Source of the DNA: Berberis thunbergii
Lineage: Eukaryota; Streptophyta; Magnoliopsida; Ranunculales; Berberidaceae
Direction: 5' to 3'
Length of the DNA: 64,000 nt
Assembly: GCA_003290165.1 (NCBI GenBank)
Contig: QNQO01000225.1
Location: forward strand, 620,001 to 684,000
In this document: positions 9,620 through 18,793 of the stretch, one piece after another
Numbering within the stretch: the stretch's first letter is position 1
Layout of the letters: each line of letters opens with the position of its first letter
Program-made: the position numbers and the translations under genes
Notes under the pieces: model-generated
The model's input: only the letters and a program-made list of their open reading frames with translations
What the model was told of the DNA's origin: nothing
Databases searched by the model: none

Positions 9620-10099
9620 ATGAATGCTTTTCAGTTTATATTGGTGATATTGTTGGTCAGTGTTTCACTACTACATTCTGCCTCAGGTAACTCATGATTG
9701 CATCAAACACTCGAATACCCATTCGCATTTGTAGACTCACTTTTTTTTTTATATTTATTTATCTTATTGTAGGTTCTCCAACATGCACCAATCCACACCA
9801 TCAACATATTCAAGTAACAGGAAACTCATGAGAAGTAACAAGTTGAGGTTTTTTTTATTTTTTATTTTTTTGGGGGTGGGTGGGGGGTCTAGACTTCTAA
9901 AATGGTTTTTTGTAAAATTTGTTTTTCAGGAATTTGTACAAGCAGAGATATAAGCATCTCACAAAGCAAAGACACAACATCAGGTATTCCACAATACATA
10001 GTTCAGATTGTCAACACATGCATGTCTGGTTGTGCACCATCACACATCCATTTCCATTGTGGGTGGTTTGCCTCAGCAAGGACAGTGAACACATATTGA
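9620..10099 (+). pseudogene. TPD1-like secreted cysteine-rich protein, truncated two-exon gene
   Basis: Exon 1 (9620-9686) encodes MNAFQFILVILLVSVSLL followed by HSAS, a typical cleaved signal peptide. A GT donor (9687) and CAG acceptor (ending 9929) frame an intron, and exon 2 (9930-10099) continues in phase: GICTSRDISISQSKDTTSG, PQYIVQIVNTCMSGCAP, SHIHFHCGWFASARTVNTY, stop. The family acts as secreted ligands in anther and other cell-fate signalling. Family members continue for another 50-60 residues to a conserved C-terminal cysteine. Here a TGA ends the protein at 78 residues, so it is probably non-functional. Its 5' region (9494-9619) is the same segment X fused to katanin elsewhere. Confidence 0.8.
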
Positions 10100-10344
10100 C
10101 ATATAAACACAATACTAAGCATAGTGGTTACACCAACAAAATGGCGAGGCATGACTTTTGTTATGATTCATTTAACAGAATGGCTATGCATATTTTCAAG
10201 TTGATAAAAAGATCACAAAAGGAACAGGAACAAAATTCTTTAGTAAGTCCGAAATTCCGAATGTATTGCTCAAAAAATTAACTAAGAAGAAACTAATAAT
10301 ATTAGTACCTTTAAATTCTAGTAAGACCTCCTAGAGTCCAATAC

Positions 10345-10475
10345 CACCTACCTCAACCCTCCATATACCATCTCTTCCTCTCTTTTCCATCATTAAAATT
10401 TCATTCGAAACCCAAAGCTACAACAAGCTCTTGATTCTCTTATCATCAACCCCATAGAAGCAAACCATCATGAAT
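10345..10475 (+). pseudogene. TPD1-like 5' region (segment X), second copy in right arm
   Basis: Nearly identical to 9494-9625, ending in ATGAATGC at 10470, the TPD1-like start codon and next codons. Instead of TPD1 exon 1 the following bases are the reverse complement of katanin exon 2 (from about 10476). Three copies of segment X therefore exist: one in its native context and two at the katanin fusion. Confidence 0.8.
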
Positions 10476-10860
10476 GCATCCAACTGCTTCACTGTCTCTA
10501 TCTCATCAGATAAAGCTTTCTTGCAATTCATCCATTTCGCCCGGATCAATGGATCATCCAATGTGCTCAAATGCCTGAAACCTCCACATCAAAATTCAAT
10601 CTTTTTGAAGAAAAAATCACCAAACTTCACAATTCAAGCAGACACCTTTATCAAAACCCTAAACCACCCATTAATCAAATCAAGCAAATTTCACACTTTA
10701 ACAACAATGGGTATTCAAAAAACATAGAAAGAAAGAGAAATTACTTGTTGATCTGAGCAATGGCGCCATCGAAGAAGATGACTGAGGTGTCATAGATGCC
10801 CTCATTTGCGTACTCTCTGGCCAATCTGACATGATCCTGCAAGCATGTGAGTGTGTCCAT
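10476..10860 (-). pseudogene. KTN1: Katanin p60 N-terminal fragment, right copy
   Basis: Exon 1 (10860 down to 10745) encodes MDTLTCLQDHVRLAREYANE, then IYDTSVIFFDGAIAQINK, and ends at a GTAATT donor. Exon 2 (10574 down to about 10476) encodes HLSTLDDPLIRAKWMNCK, then KALSDEIETVKQLDA. At that point it joins segment X. Intron phase and sequence match the left copy. Upstream of the ATG, 10861-10900 keeps the leader (CCCCAATTCC...CCCAGATTTTC on the minus strand), so a native 5' UTR piece was included. The AAA ATPase domain is absent. Confidence 0.9.
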
Positions 10861-10899
10861 AGTGAAAATCTGGGGTTTTTGGAATTGGGGAGAGAGGGA

Positions 10900-11517
10900 A
10901 ATTAGGGTTTGAAATAAAGTTTGTTACTTTGGTTTGAAATGAGGAAGAAAAAGATCTGTAGAGAGAGAAAGAGAGTCAGATTGAAATGTGTCGAGATGGA
11001 AAATGGGGAGAGGGAGAGGGAATGAAAATGGGGAGAAGCTTTTGATTCCCTCATTCTCCCCCAAATTTTGGATTTTCCCCGCTTTTTTTTGTTTTTTTAC
11101 CACGTCAGCTTTGCACGTGCTCGCCCATTTCCTCGACAGGTAGAATTTCCCATGGAAAAAACTCTCCATTCCCAGTTGAAATTTCAATTATCTTAGAAAT
11201 GAAAAGTATGGTAATGCTAAATGCAATGACTATGAACCATACTACTAAGCAAAATACCAATAGGGTCAAACAAAGCTATTTATTTAACCCTATGAAATTC
11301 GTATAACGCACATATCTTTTTCACCACTTGGGGAGTATAAGAACTACTTATGATTCCAAGATCCTGAATCAAATTTATAAATTTATTAATACAAACTTAA
11401 AATATCATTAGTAATATCGTGCTTATACATATGTTTATATAATATCATGGAAATTAATACAAATTTAAAATAAATTAAATATTGTATGGATGAGAAAACT
11501 CTCCTATGTGAGACACA
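10900..11517. other. No gene; possible katanin leader followed by AT-rich spacer
   Basis: The first 250 bases, read on the minus strand, look like a pyrimidine-rich 5' leader (AGAGAGAGAAAG, GGGGAGAGGGAGAGGG on the plus strand). The rest is AT-rich with no coding frame. Confidence 0.45.
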
Positions 11518-12652
11518 GTTCTTCTAGGTATCGAGGGAGGGAACGAGGGAGGGAGCGAGGATGCTCCCTCGCACGTGAGTTTTTTGCTGGTTTTCAATTC
11601 GTCAAGTTTCAGAGTTCGAAATTTTTTGGCTCCAAAGTGAAATTTTTTGGCTCCAAAGTTTTGGCTCCAAATGTAGATAGCTTTTTCATTTCTTCTTCTT
11701 CTCTGCTCTTCTATTGTTCTTCTTCTTCTTCACTTCTCTCCCTCCTCTGTTTTGTTTTGGTGAGTGAGAGAGGTTTGTTCCTCTAACCAACAAAACAGAG
11801 GATGTCATGTTGAAGCAACTCAAAGAGCCAATGATTTTTATCTTGGTTGGTGAGTCCTCAATCAAGCCTCCATACCATACCGGTACATCAAACTCACACT
11901 TGAGTGCTCCAATAACATTCAACTTTCAATGGTCAGGTTTATCGATCCATTAGTTTTTGGAGACTATCCGAGCATAATAAAGAAGAATGGGAGTCAACAT
12001 TCAGGTTAGGTGCAAGAGTTGAACATGGGAGTCAACAAGATTTTAGAATACGTGAAGCCATTACAGAAGCATTTGTAGTCAAAGATCACAGAGGAGAATG
12101 TAAGTAAATATATGCCTTGCTGAATTTATGTACAATATTTATACTTTCGTCTATTTTTTTCATTGTTTTCTTTGGTGAATATTACTGTCATTAATGCATT
12201 ATATACTTGCTGTGGAATATATATTCATGGTTATATTTGTGTTCCTCCACAGTGTATAAGAAACATCATCCTCCATCACTAAATGATGAAGTATGGCGTC
12301 TTGAGAAAATAGGGAAAGATGGGGCTTTCCACAGGTACAGTTCAAGAGTTTTTGAAACTATGGATTGTCGAACCTGCAAGAATTCGAAATAGTGATTAAG
12401 CATGCTAAGACCTGCAATTTGGACAACAAACAGTATATGCTGCGCAGACCGGGTTACACTATTATCTTAAGTCCTATATGTCAAGAAGTAGGGGTCATGT
12501 TCGACAGGAAGACATATTCAACTCGTGATCTAACTGCAGTTCAAAGGGTAATTCTTTGAACCACCTCATGTTGGTTGAAATTTTTTCATGCTTTTTTTTT
12601 GTTCCTTATGATGAGATTAATTTGATTCTGTAATTCTTGCAGGCTCATGTTG
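11518..12652. repeat. Left arm of CBP60 inverted repeat (1135 bp)
   Basis: Pairs base for base with 13938-15072: left plus right coordinates sum to 26590 at both ends of the arms, so there is no net insertion or deletion in 1135 bp. Only a handful of substitutions are visible, such as GTTTTGG versus GTCTTGG and a CGT/CAT codon change (Arg/His). Identity is well above 99%. The arm includes a triplicated TTTTTTGGCTCCAAAGT-type motif, a CTTCTT-rich leader-like stretch and CBP60 exons. Confidence 0.95.
11975..12652 (+). pseudogene. CBP60: CBP60 calmodulin-binding protein, partial copy in left arm
   Basis: CBP60 proteins are plant DNA-binding regulators, some controlling salicylate-dependent immunity. 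Recognisable pieces in order are [10 protein letters not shown]...[17 protein letters not shown] (to a GTAAGT donor at 12100), [19 protein letters not shown] then IGKDGAFHR (from 12253), [18 protein letters not shown] (about 12338-12392, a different frame), and [19 protein letters not shown] ending GVMFDRKTYSTRDLTAVQR (to about 12548). The final exon stops at AHV (12652), where the inverted repeat ends. Frame changes and the loss of part of the central domain between TVQEF... and HAKTC show it is a pseudogene. N-terminal exons are not recognisable. Confidence 0.85.
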
Positions 12653-12763
12653 GTTGGAAGTTTACTAGATGCCGTCAGGTACAATTTTTTTTTATTTTCG
12701 GGTTACAATACATTTTTATTTAATTATTTTTTCAATTTTAATCTAAGAATTCAAAATTGTCAG

Positions 12764-13016
12764 GAATGGATCAAATACCAAAGGGTACTTCATATGGTCT
12801 TTCTTGGACTTATTCGAATCATTGGATGGCTACGGATCAAGCTTTGGCCTTTATTATGTTGATATGAACGATCCTGATTTAAAGAGACATCCTAAGCTCT
12901 CAGCATATTGGTACTTTAATTTTCTTAAAGGAGGAAATATCATTGATTATCAAGGAAGTAGTGATGCTCAGAACAATATCCTTGCTCTATCTCAAACTTC
13001 CATTTTTGCCCAGTAA
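12764..13016 (+). pseudogene. Family 1 beta-glucosidase, last-exon fragment
   Basis: After a CAG acceptor ending at 12763 the plus strand reads NGSNTKGYFIWSFLDLFESL, then DGYGSSFGLYYVDMNDPDL and KRHPKLSAYWYFNFLKGG, ending at TAA 13014-13016. This is the C-terminal block of plant glycoside hydrolase family 1 enzymes (usual form GYFVWSFLDVFELLDGY). The acid/base and nucleophile motifs lie in earlier exons that are not present. The exon sits in the loop between the two CBP60 inverted arms, only about 110 bp from the left arm's inner end. Confidence 0.87.
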
Positions 13017-13833
13017 ACTATGATACTTTGGAATATGTATATACTATGATTTCACACAATTACCTCATTGTAAGGCTTTTGTAAGAGACTGTTTATTCTC
13101 TATTGAATTATTACTTGTAACAAAATCTTGATGCAGAATTGGAGACCTGGATTAAGTGTATAATATATCTCGCCACGCTTTGAGCAATCAATCTCTACTT
13201 TAGTCCATAGCATACATCTCATTGCTCTTCAAGCAATCAATCTTCTGTTTAGGCATCTGTCAAACACAATTTTACATCCCAATGTGTCATGGATCTCAAT
13301 TTCCATCAGAAACATGTACTTAAGAACTTTGTATTAATATTATCGACAACCCTTTTGATTCTTTTGTAACAATTATACCTATTAACAACTCTTATTTTCA
13401 TGCTACATGCCAATGAAGAACCATGATGGAGTTGAATCAACATGAGATGAAATCATTTCTGGTATGAAAGTAACACTTCCATCATCAATTTGTTGGCCAA
13501 GATGTTTAGAATGTTTTGAGCAATCACTCTGTTGTAACAGTCGAACGTTGCATGGATATGAAACATCAATAGATCCATCCATGAGAAGCCTACACGAATT
13601 ATTTGGTCTTTTCAGATGATCGGGATATTGTGTTATTGTTGATATGATATGTCATCTGCAATATAAAAAGGATACTTTAGAAAATCCAAAAATTTTCTAA
13701 CTAAAATAAAAATAAAATTGAAGTTATTGAATTTTCAGATTGGAGCATTTCAAAATTATCCAAGTTTAAATGGAATCACTTTTGATTTTTTAGAAATCCA
13801 CACCTGAGTTACATAAGATCTTGGAGATTTCTC
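13017..13833. other. No recognisable gene (loop of the CBP60 inverted repeat)
   Basis: AT-rich sequence that may include the 3' untranslated region of the beta-glucosidase fragment. No family match on either strand. Confidence 0.5.
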
Positions 13834-14615
13834 TCATTGAAAAATACCAAGTGGTAGCAAAGCATTTTCATTTAGTAGCAACCCATCAGCCTCTTCTAAT
13901 GCGTTCCCGTGTACATAAGCTTCTCTTACCAAGCTCTCAACATGAGCCTGCAAGAATTACAGAATCAAATTAATCTCATCATAAGGAACAAAAAAAAAAC
14001 ATGAAAAAATTTCAACCAACATGAGGTGGTTCAAAGAATTACCCTTTGAACTGCAGTTAGATCACGAGTTGAATATGTCTTCCTGTCGAACATGACCCCT
14101 ACTTCTTGACATATAGGACTTAAGATAATAGTGTAACCCGGTCTGCGCAGCATATACTGTTTGTTGTCCAAATTGCAGGTCTTAGCATGCTTAATCACTA
14201 TTTCGAATTCTTGCAGGTTCGACAATCCATAGTTTCAAAAACTCTTGAACTGTACCTGTGGAAAGCCCCATCTTTCCCTATTTTCTCAAGATGCCATACT
14301 TCATCATTTAGTGATGGAGGATGATGTTTCTTATACACTGTGGAAGAACACAAATATAACCATGAATATATATTCCACAGCAAGTATATAATGCATTAAT
14401 GACAGTAATATTCACCAAAGAAAACAATGAAAAAAATAGAAGAAAGTATAAATATTGTACATAAATTCAGCAAGGCATATATTTACTTACATTCTCCTCT
14501 GTGATCTTTGACTACAAATGCTTCTGTAATGGCTTCACGTATTCTAAAATCTTGTTGACTCCCATGTTCAACTCTTGCACCTAACCTGAATGTTGACTCC
14601 CATTCTTCTTTATTA
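13834..14615 (-). pseudogene. CBP60: CBP60 calmodulin-binding protein, right-arm copy with C-terminal exon
   Basis: Same exons as the left copy, in mirror image: the VKDHRGE exon (about 14615-14491), the [17 protein letters not shown] exon (14337-14256) and the HAKTC...FDRKTYS exon (to about 14042). This copy extends beyond the repeat boundary at 13938 into the natural final exon: AHVESLVREAYVHGNALEEA, then DGLLLNENALLPLGIFQ and a stop at 13834-13836. This is therefore the source orientation, and the left arm is the copied one. The central coding block carries the same frame shift and gap as the left copy, so the gene was already damaged before it was duplicated. Confidence 0.85.
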
Positions 14616-15072
14616 TGCTCGGATAGTCTCCAAAAACTAATGGATCGATAAACCTGACCATTGAAAGTTGAATGTTATTGGAGCACTCAAGTGTGAGTTT
14701 GATGTACCGGTATGGTATGGAGGCTTGATTGAGGACTCACCAACCAAGATAAAAATCATTGGCTCTTTGAGTTGCTTCAACATGACATCCTCTGTTTTGT
14801 TGGTTAGAGGAACAAACCTCTCTCACTCACCAAAACAAAACAGAGGAGGGAGAGAAGTGAAGAAGAAGAAGAACAATAGAAGAGCAGAGAAGAAGAAGAA
14901 ATGAAAAAGCTATCTACATTTGGAGCCAAGACTTTGGAGCCAAAAAATTTCACTTTGGAGCCAAAAAATTTCGAACTCTGAAACTTGACGAATTGAAAAC
15001 CAGCAAAAAACTCACGTGCGAGGGAGCATCCTCGCTCCCTCCCTCGTTCCCTCCCTCGATACCTAGAAGAAC
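13938..15072. repeat. Right arm of CBP60 inverted repeat (1135 bp)
   Basis: Exact-length partner of 11518-12652 across a 1285-bp loop (12653-13937). Just outside both arms the words TGTGAGACA (left, 11509-11517) and CATGTGAGACATG (right, about 15074) occur. Confidence 0.95.
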
Positions 15073-16699
15073 TCATGTGAGACATGAGCCAGTACTTGCT
15101 CTGGTTCCACGACAGGTACACGTCAAATCCTTAAGTGGATGAGGTACTTATTCCTCTTTGATCCCAACGTTTTCCTCTTCAATTGTCACGTCTTCCTCTT
15201 CCATTGCCACCTCTTTATCTACTTCATCTATCGGTGGAGGTGGTGGCAGTAGAAGGGGTGTAGAAGATGACTATTCTCCACGATCACCTCGAGATCCACG
15301 TTAAAACTATATCTACGAATAGCCTCCCTAATCTCTACCTTTAAACAGTAAAAAAAAACTTCTGATTTTGAGAGGCGTAGAGCAATGGGCGTACTAAGGG
15401 CGAAATATTGGCAAAATCAGCGGAGAAAATTAGTTTAGAGGGTTGGGAAAAAAATTGGTTTCCGAAGGGTTTTGCCGAATGGGAAGAAGAAGAAGAAGGG
15501 GAGGAATGGATTCATGGGCTTTACGCATTGTCAAAGGCTGACTGGCTTGTGACAAGCCGTACACCCCTAAAGTTATCCATTTTTTGCACATTGTGGTTGA
15601 ATCATTTTGCATGGATGGAATAGTTTTATCTGTATCCATCCATCCATCGGAGATGGTCTCATGAATGTCTTGCGCACATAGATCAATAGCTATTTGACTA
15701 ATTTTCTCTAATCTTGAATAACCAACGCATCACCCACCCTCAACCTCAAATGGGTCACCGAGGTTTAGATTGCCCACTTATAAGCTGCAAGTGGGGTGGG
15801 TAACAAAGGGACCCTTGAAGAATATCGTCGTCTCTTACTTTTTTTGGCTTTTGAATCGAGATCTCTCCATCCTTGGCTTTTGCTTTTGCTTTCGCGCCCA
15901 CACATTAAAGGAAGGTTTGTTTGTTTCCTGTGATGCTCAAACTATCTATCTTGATTATGAGCGTGTTTCTACATTTTAATTGCTCAATCACTTAATGCAT
16001 ATGCAGGGTTTTGAGTTTGTTACTGATGATATTAATTGTTGATTTTATGGATTTCTGAACTAAATTTTTCAAGATGTTGGTAGTTTGAATGGGAAAGCAC
16101 GGATACTACGATTAGCTCTAGTGCGTCACTGTCCACCTTGGGGATAGACATCTTTGTTAGATTATCTGATACAAATAGGAGGAAAAGAAGAGGCACTTGA
16201 ATTTCATTTGAAATTATATACTACAACTGATTTCACTCAACATTGAACATTTATTATCTTATACATTGAAAAATCCATGCTAAAAACAAAGTGTAATCTC
16301 ACGGATAAACAAACTCGACGGAATGGGGAATACTACATTGATAAAAATACATGTTAAGGATTGATGCTCCTCTGTACAATCCAACGCGGGTTGCAGAGTC
16401 AGCTATAGTTGAGAAGCCTCCTTTATTGAGTACCTATGGAGAAAGATACAAACAGACTTATTTACGGAACAACGAATATACATCTTAACAGATTTTTCTT
16501 TTGGGTAACCTGAAACTAATGGTGATTTCCATTCATTGAATTCGAAAATTACTAGAAATCACCCATCAGTTGCTTGTAGATTTACTAACAAATAGTTCAC
16601 ACAGATGGATCTTAGGGCAGAAAGAGGTATGTTTATATACTCACATTGATTTGATGATGATGTTCAAACATTTTTGTCACTGCTCGAACCAGAACAGCC
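15073..16699. other. No recognisable gene
   Basis: Several short frames occur (15408-15640 on both strands, 15770-15979, 16570-16800) but none resembles a family I know. A minus-strand stretch near 15150-15230 has an acidic, glutamate-rich frame (VDKEVAMEEEDVTIEEENV) bounded by stops and could be a degraded exon. The last part may be the 3' untranslated region of the gene that ends at 16700. Confidence 0.45.
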
Positions 16700-18730
16700 T
16701 TAACGAGGTTTCCTACTTGGGGATTCAGCCTCGCCTGTATCAAATTTTATGGGTCCAATTCTCTCCTCCAGTTGCTGAACTTTACAAATCAGTTTCATGA
16801 CATATTTTGCTCTGTCTCCACATTCTTCAACACTACTCTTCCAAACATTGTTTCTGATGACATATGGGAGCTTACGCAAAATGAAATAGAACATGCTGGC
16901 AAATAATGTCTCAAAAAAGTCATACAGCTCATCGATTGAATCAACGTTAACTATCATGATAACCTTTGCTATGGCATACAATTCAAAACCCCGAAAACTT
17001 TCTTTCTGCGATGTATCCTTTATTTCATTGATGATCTGGAGTGCCGCTTTTAATGGAGATTGACTCGATTGGTTCTTACACCTCATTAATGAAGGTTCAA
17101 TGATTTTTCTGTAGAACCAATGGCACCTTAAGTTTTTACACATCCATATGTCTTCTGCAAGCTCGAATCTTTTTTGATCTTGGGCATTATCAGCATTGGT
17201 ACTCTTATCAATCAAATATATGCTCTTCTCAATCAAGTATATTACATCAAAGCATTCCTTTAATGCACTCATTAGAGAACTACTGCAAGAAGGCATCACA
17301 ACATCTACCAATCTTACTAGGAGTACCATAGAAAGACATGACACTCTATATTCAGACCAACACTGATTTGCATCCACAGTCGCAAAAATTTCGACTTCTT
17401 CGGCTAATGATTCCACTTCTTCTTGAGGATGCCTAATTAAGATTTGAATAAGATCTCTAGGTGGATCCTTCTTATCTTTTTCAACCAACCTGTCCAAGTC
17501 TTGCACTGCTTTCTTCAATATCCAGTCCACAAACCCTTTGTGCCCCCGGGAACGTATGGCATCTCTGAAATTTTCTTCCCTGATGGAATTAGATTCCATG
17601 TTGCTTTGTTTGCTAAGTCGAAAAAATCGACTCAGCCACCAAGACACAAGTAAGACGAAATTGGTAATTGATTCAAATCCCTTGGCCATTCTAATCATCG
17701 TCGATGTCAGAAGTGCTTCCATGAAACGAAAGATATTAAAATAAACTGTGCCGGATAAAATCCATGGGAGAGAGTAGAGGTTTTCATAGACAGACTCGTA
17801 AAACCATTGTCTTGGTTCATTGTCCTTTCGAACAGGTTTGGAGTGGCGAACCATAGTGAACCATCGAGAGCAAATGCCCAAAATACCAACTATGATTGTT
17901 ATAACGTGGATTCCCAGAACCATCTGCATTCCCCATTTAGACTTAAAACTTCTATCACAAGGCTTCAACTCTGTAATAATTAGTGTTCCTAGTACAGCTT
18001 CTACTAGGGCCATTGCGCAAAGTGTACACATTAGACCTATTGTGACACAATGTGTGACCAAACCAAGCAGAAACTGAGGGTTACAAGTGTAACCAAATAT
18101 GTAACACCACTCTAAGTGACTTAACATTTCATCTGTCGTTTCGAGGTTAATTTCAGACCCAAAATGAGCCTTCTTATATTCATTGAAATCACCCTTTCCA
18201 TGATTAACTTCCAAGCAGATAGTCCACAACATTAAGAGCAATACAAACATGAAGAACAATACCACCACATGCTCGAAAATGAAAGAAAATATCACACCAG
18301 TGAACATTTGTGCAATTACATTGAACTCAACAGCCACCACTAAGATGGTCAAAGAAGCCATGTTTTTAATGCTCACAGGGCCTTTGTCAGCGCCAAGAGA
18401 TGGCATGAAAAATCCCATGGAGATGCATACTAAGACTGTGCCACTAAGTTTACAAAGCTGGTCTTCAGCACTAAGCATTAAGGTTGTTCGGTCAGATGGG
18501 TACCTTGCAGCTAGTGAAACAAGACTCAGCGTAATGGAGTTGAGAGCAAAATATTTACATGGTAACCATGGCTTTTCCTTACGATAACCATTTAAAATGT
18601 CAATGAACATGCAGATTAGACATACCATTGTGACTGCAGAAATGCCCAGAGCAGATGCGATGCCTTGGGGATAATACCTGCTCAAATCAATGCTTATGCG
18701 GTTCACCACAACACACCAATGGCTCTCCAT
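16700..18730 (-). CDS. Plant multi-pass membrane protein of unknown function (676 aa)
   Basis: A single uninterrupted 676-codon frame without introns. The N-terminal half has about seven or eight hydrophobic segments, around residues 25-45, 60-78, 92-112, 122-145, 150-178, 210-245, 262-285 and 325-350, for example VVVLFFMFVLLLMLWTICLEV and LTILVVAVEFNVIAQMFTG. The C-terminal 300 residues are soluble and helical, with charged stretches (DLDRLVEKDKKDPPRDLIQIL) and a final coiled-coil-like segment, KYVMKLICKVQQLEERI. I recognise no catalytic motif and assign no function. The start was chosen as the first ATG, with an upstream stop-rich region and a possible TATA sequence near 18785. A broken paralogue on the same strand lies at 38448-45950. 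The intact length, compared with the decayed paralogue, suggests selection on this copy. Confidence 0.85.
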   Translation of the reverse strand: MESHWCVVVNRISIDLSRYYPQGIASALGISAVTMVCLICMFIDILNGYRKEKPWLPCKYFALNSITLSLVSLAARYPSDRTTLMLSAEDQLCKLSGTVLVCISMGFFMPSLGADKGPVSIKNMASLTILVVAVEFNVIAQMFTGVIFSFIFEHVVVLFFMFVLLLMLWTICLEVNHGKGDFNEYKKAHFGSEINLETTDEMLSHLEWCYIFGYTCNPQFLLGLVTHCVTIGLMCTLCAMALVEAVLGTLIITELKPCDRSFKSKWGMQMVLGIHVITIIVGILGICSRWFTMVRHSKPVRKDNEPRQWFYESVYENLYSLPWILSGTVYFNIFRFMEALLTSTMIRMAKGFESITNFVLLVSWWLSRFFRLSKQSNMESNSIREENFRDAIRSRGHKGFVDWILKKAVQDLDRLVEKDKKDPPRDLIQILIRHPQEEVESLAEEVEIFATVDANQCWSEYRVSCLSMVLLVRLVDVVMPSCSSSLMSALKECFDVIYLIEKSIYLIDKSTNADNAQDQKRFELAEDIWMCKNLRCHWFYRKIIEPSLMRCKNQSSQSPLKAALQIINEIKDTSQKESFRGFELYAIAKVIMIVNVDSIDELYDFFETLFASMFYFILRKLPYVIRNNVWKSSVEECGDRAKYVMKLICKVQQLEERIGPIKFDTGEAESPSRKPR

Positions 18731-18784
18731 ATATTTTTTTTAATGTTTTGAACAAGGTAGTAGTTTCTGTTTGTTTTGGTACTA

Positions 18785-18793
18785 GTTATATAG
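18785..18793 (-). promoter_or_regulatory. Possible TATA box of the 676-aa membrane protein gene
   Basis: On the minus strand CTATATAAC lies about 55-60 bases upstream of the ATG at 18730. Position and sequence are compatible with a core promoter, but the region is AT-rich, so chance is possible. Confidence 0.3.

Larger units (their letters stand above)
9695..10895. repeat. Right arm of the katanin/TPD1-like inverted repeat
   Basis: Reverse-complement partner of 300-1580. It contains the TPD1-like intron and exon 2, a second copy of segment X (10345-10475) and katanin exons 2 and 1. On its inner side it extends into the complete TPD1-like 5' end and the PEF exon, which the left arm lacks. Confidence 0.88.

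Noticed and set aside
9919..10281. 120-codon plus-strand open frame in the right arm
   Set aside because: Shifted frame over TPD1-like exon 2; the supported protein is the spliced frame starting at 9620.
11490..11786. 98-codon frame rich in Arg-Glu and Ser-Phe, mirrored at 14804-15121
   Set aside because: It is made of short purine and CTTCTT repeats in a leader-like region and is copied with the inverted arm; no family similarity.
11686..11922. 78-codon frame antisense to the CBP60 arm, identical at 14668-14904
   Set aside because: It is identical in both arms simply because the arms are identical; I see no homology and no start or splice support.
15408..15640. Acidic plus-strand frame and overlapping minus-strand frame
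   Set aside because: Neither has a recognisable domain; the acidic run comes from a GAAGAAGAAG simple repeat.
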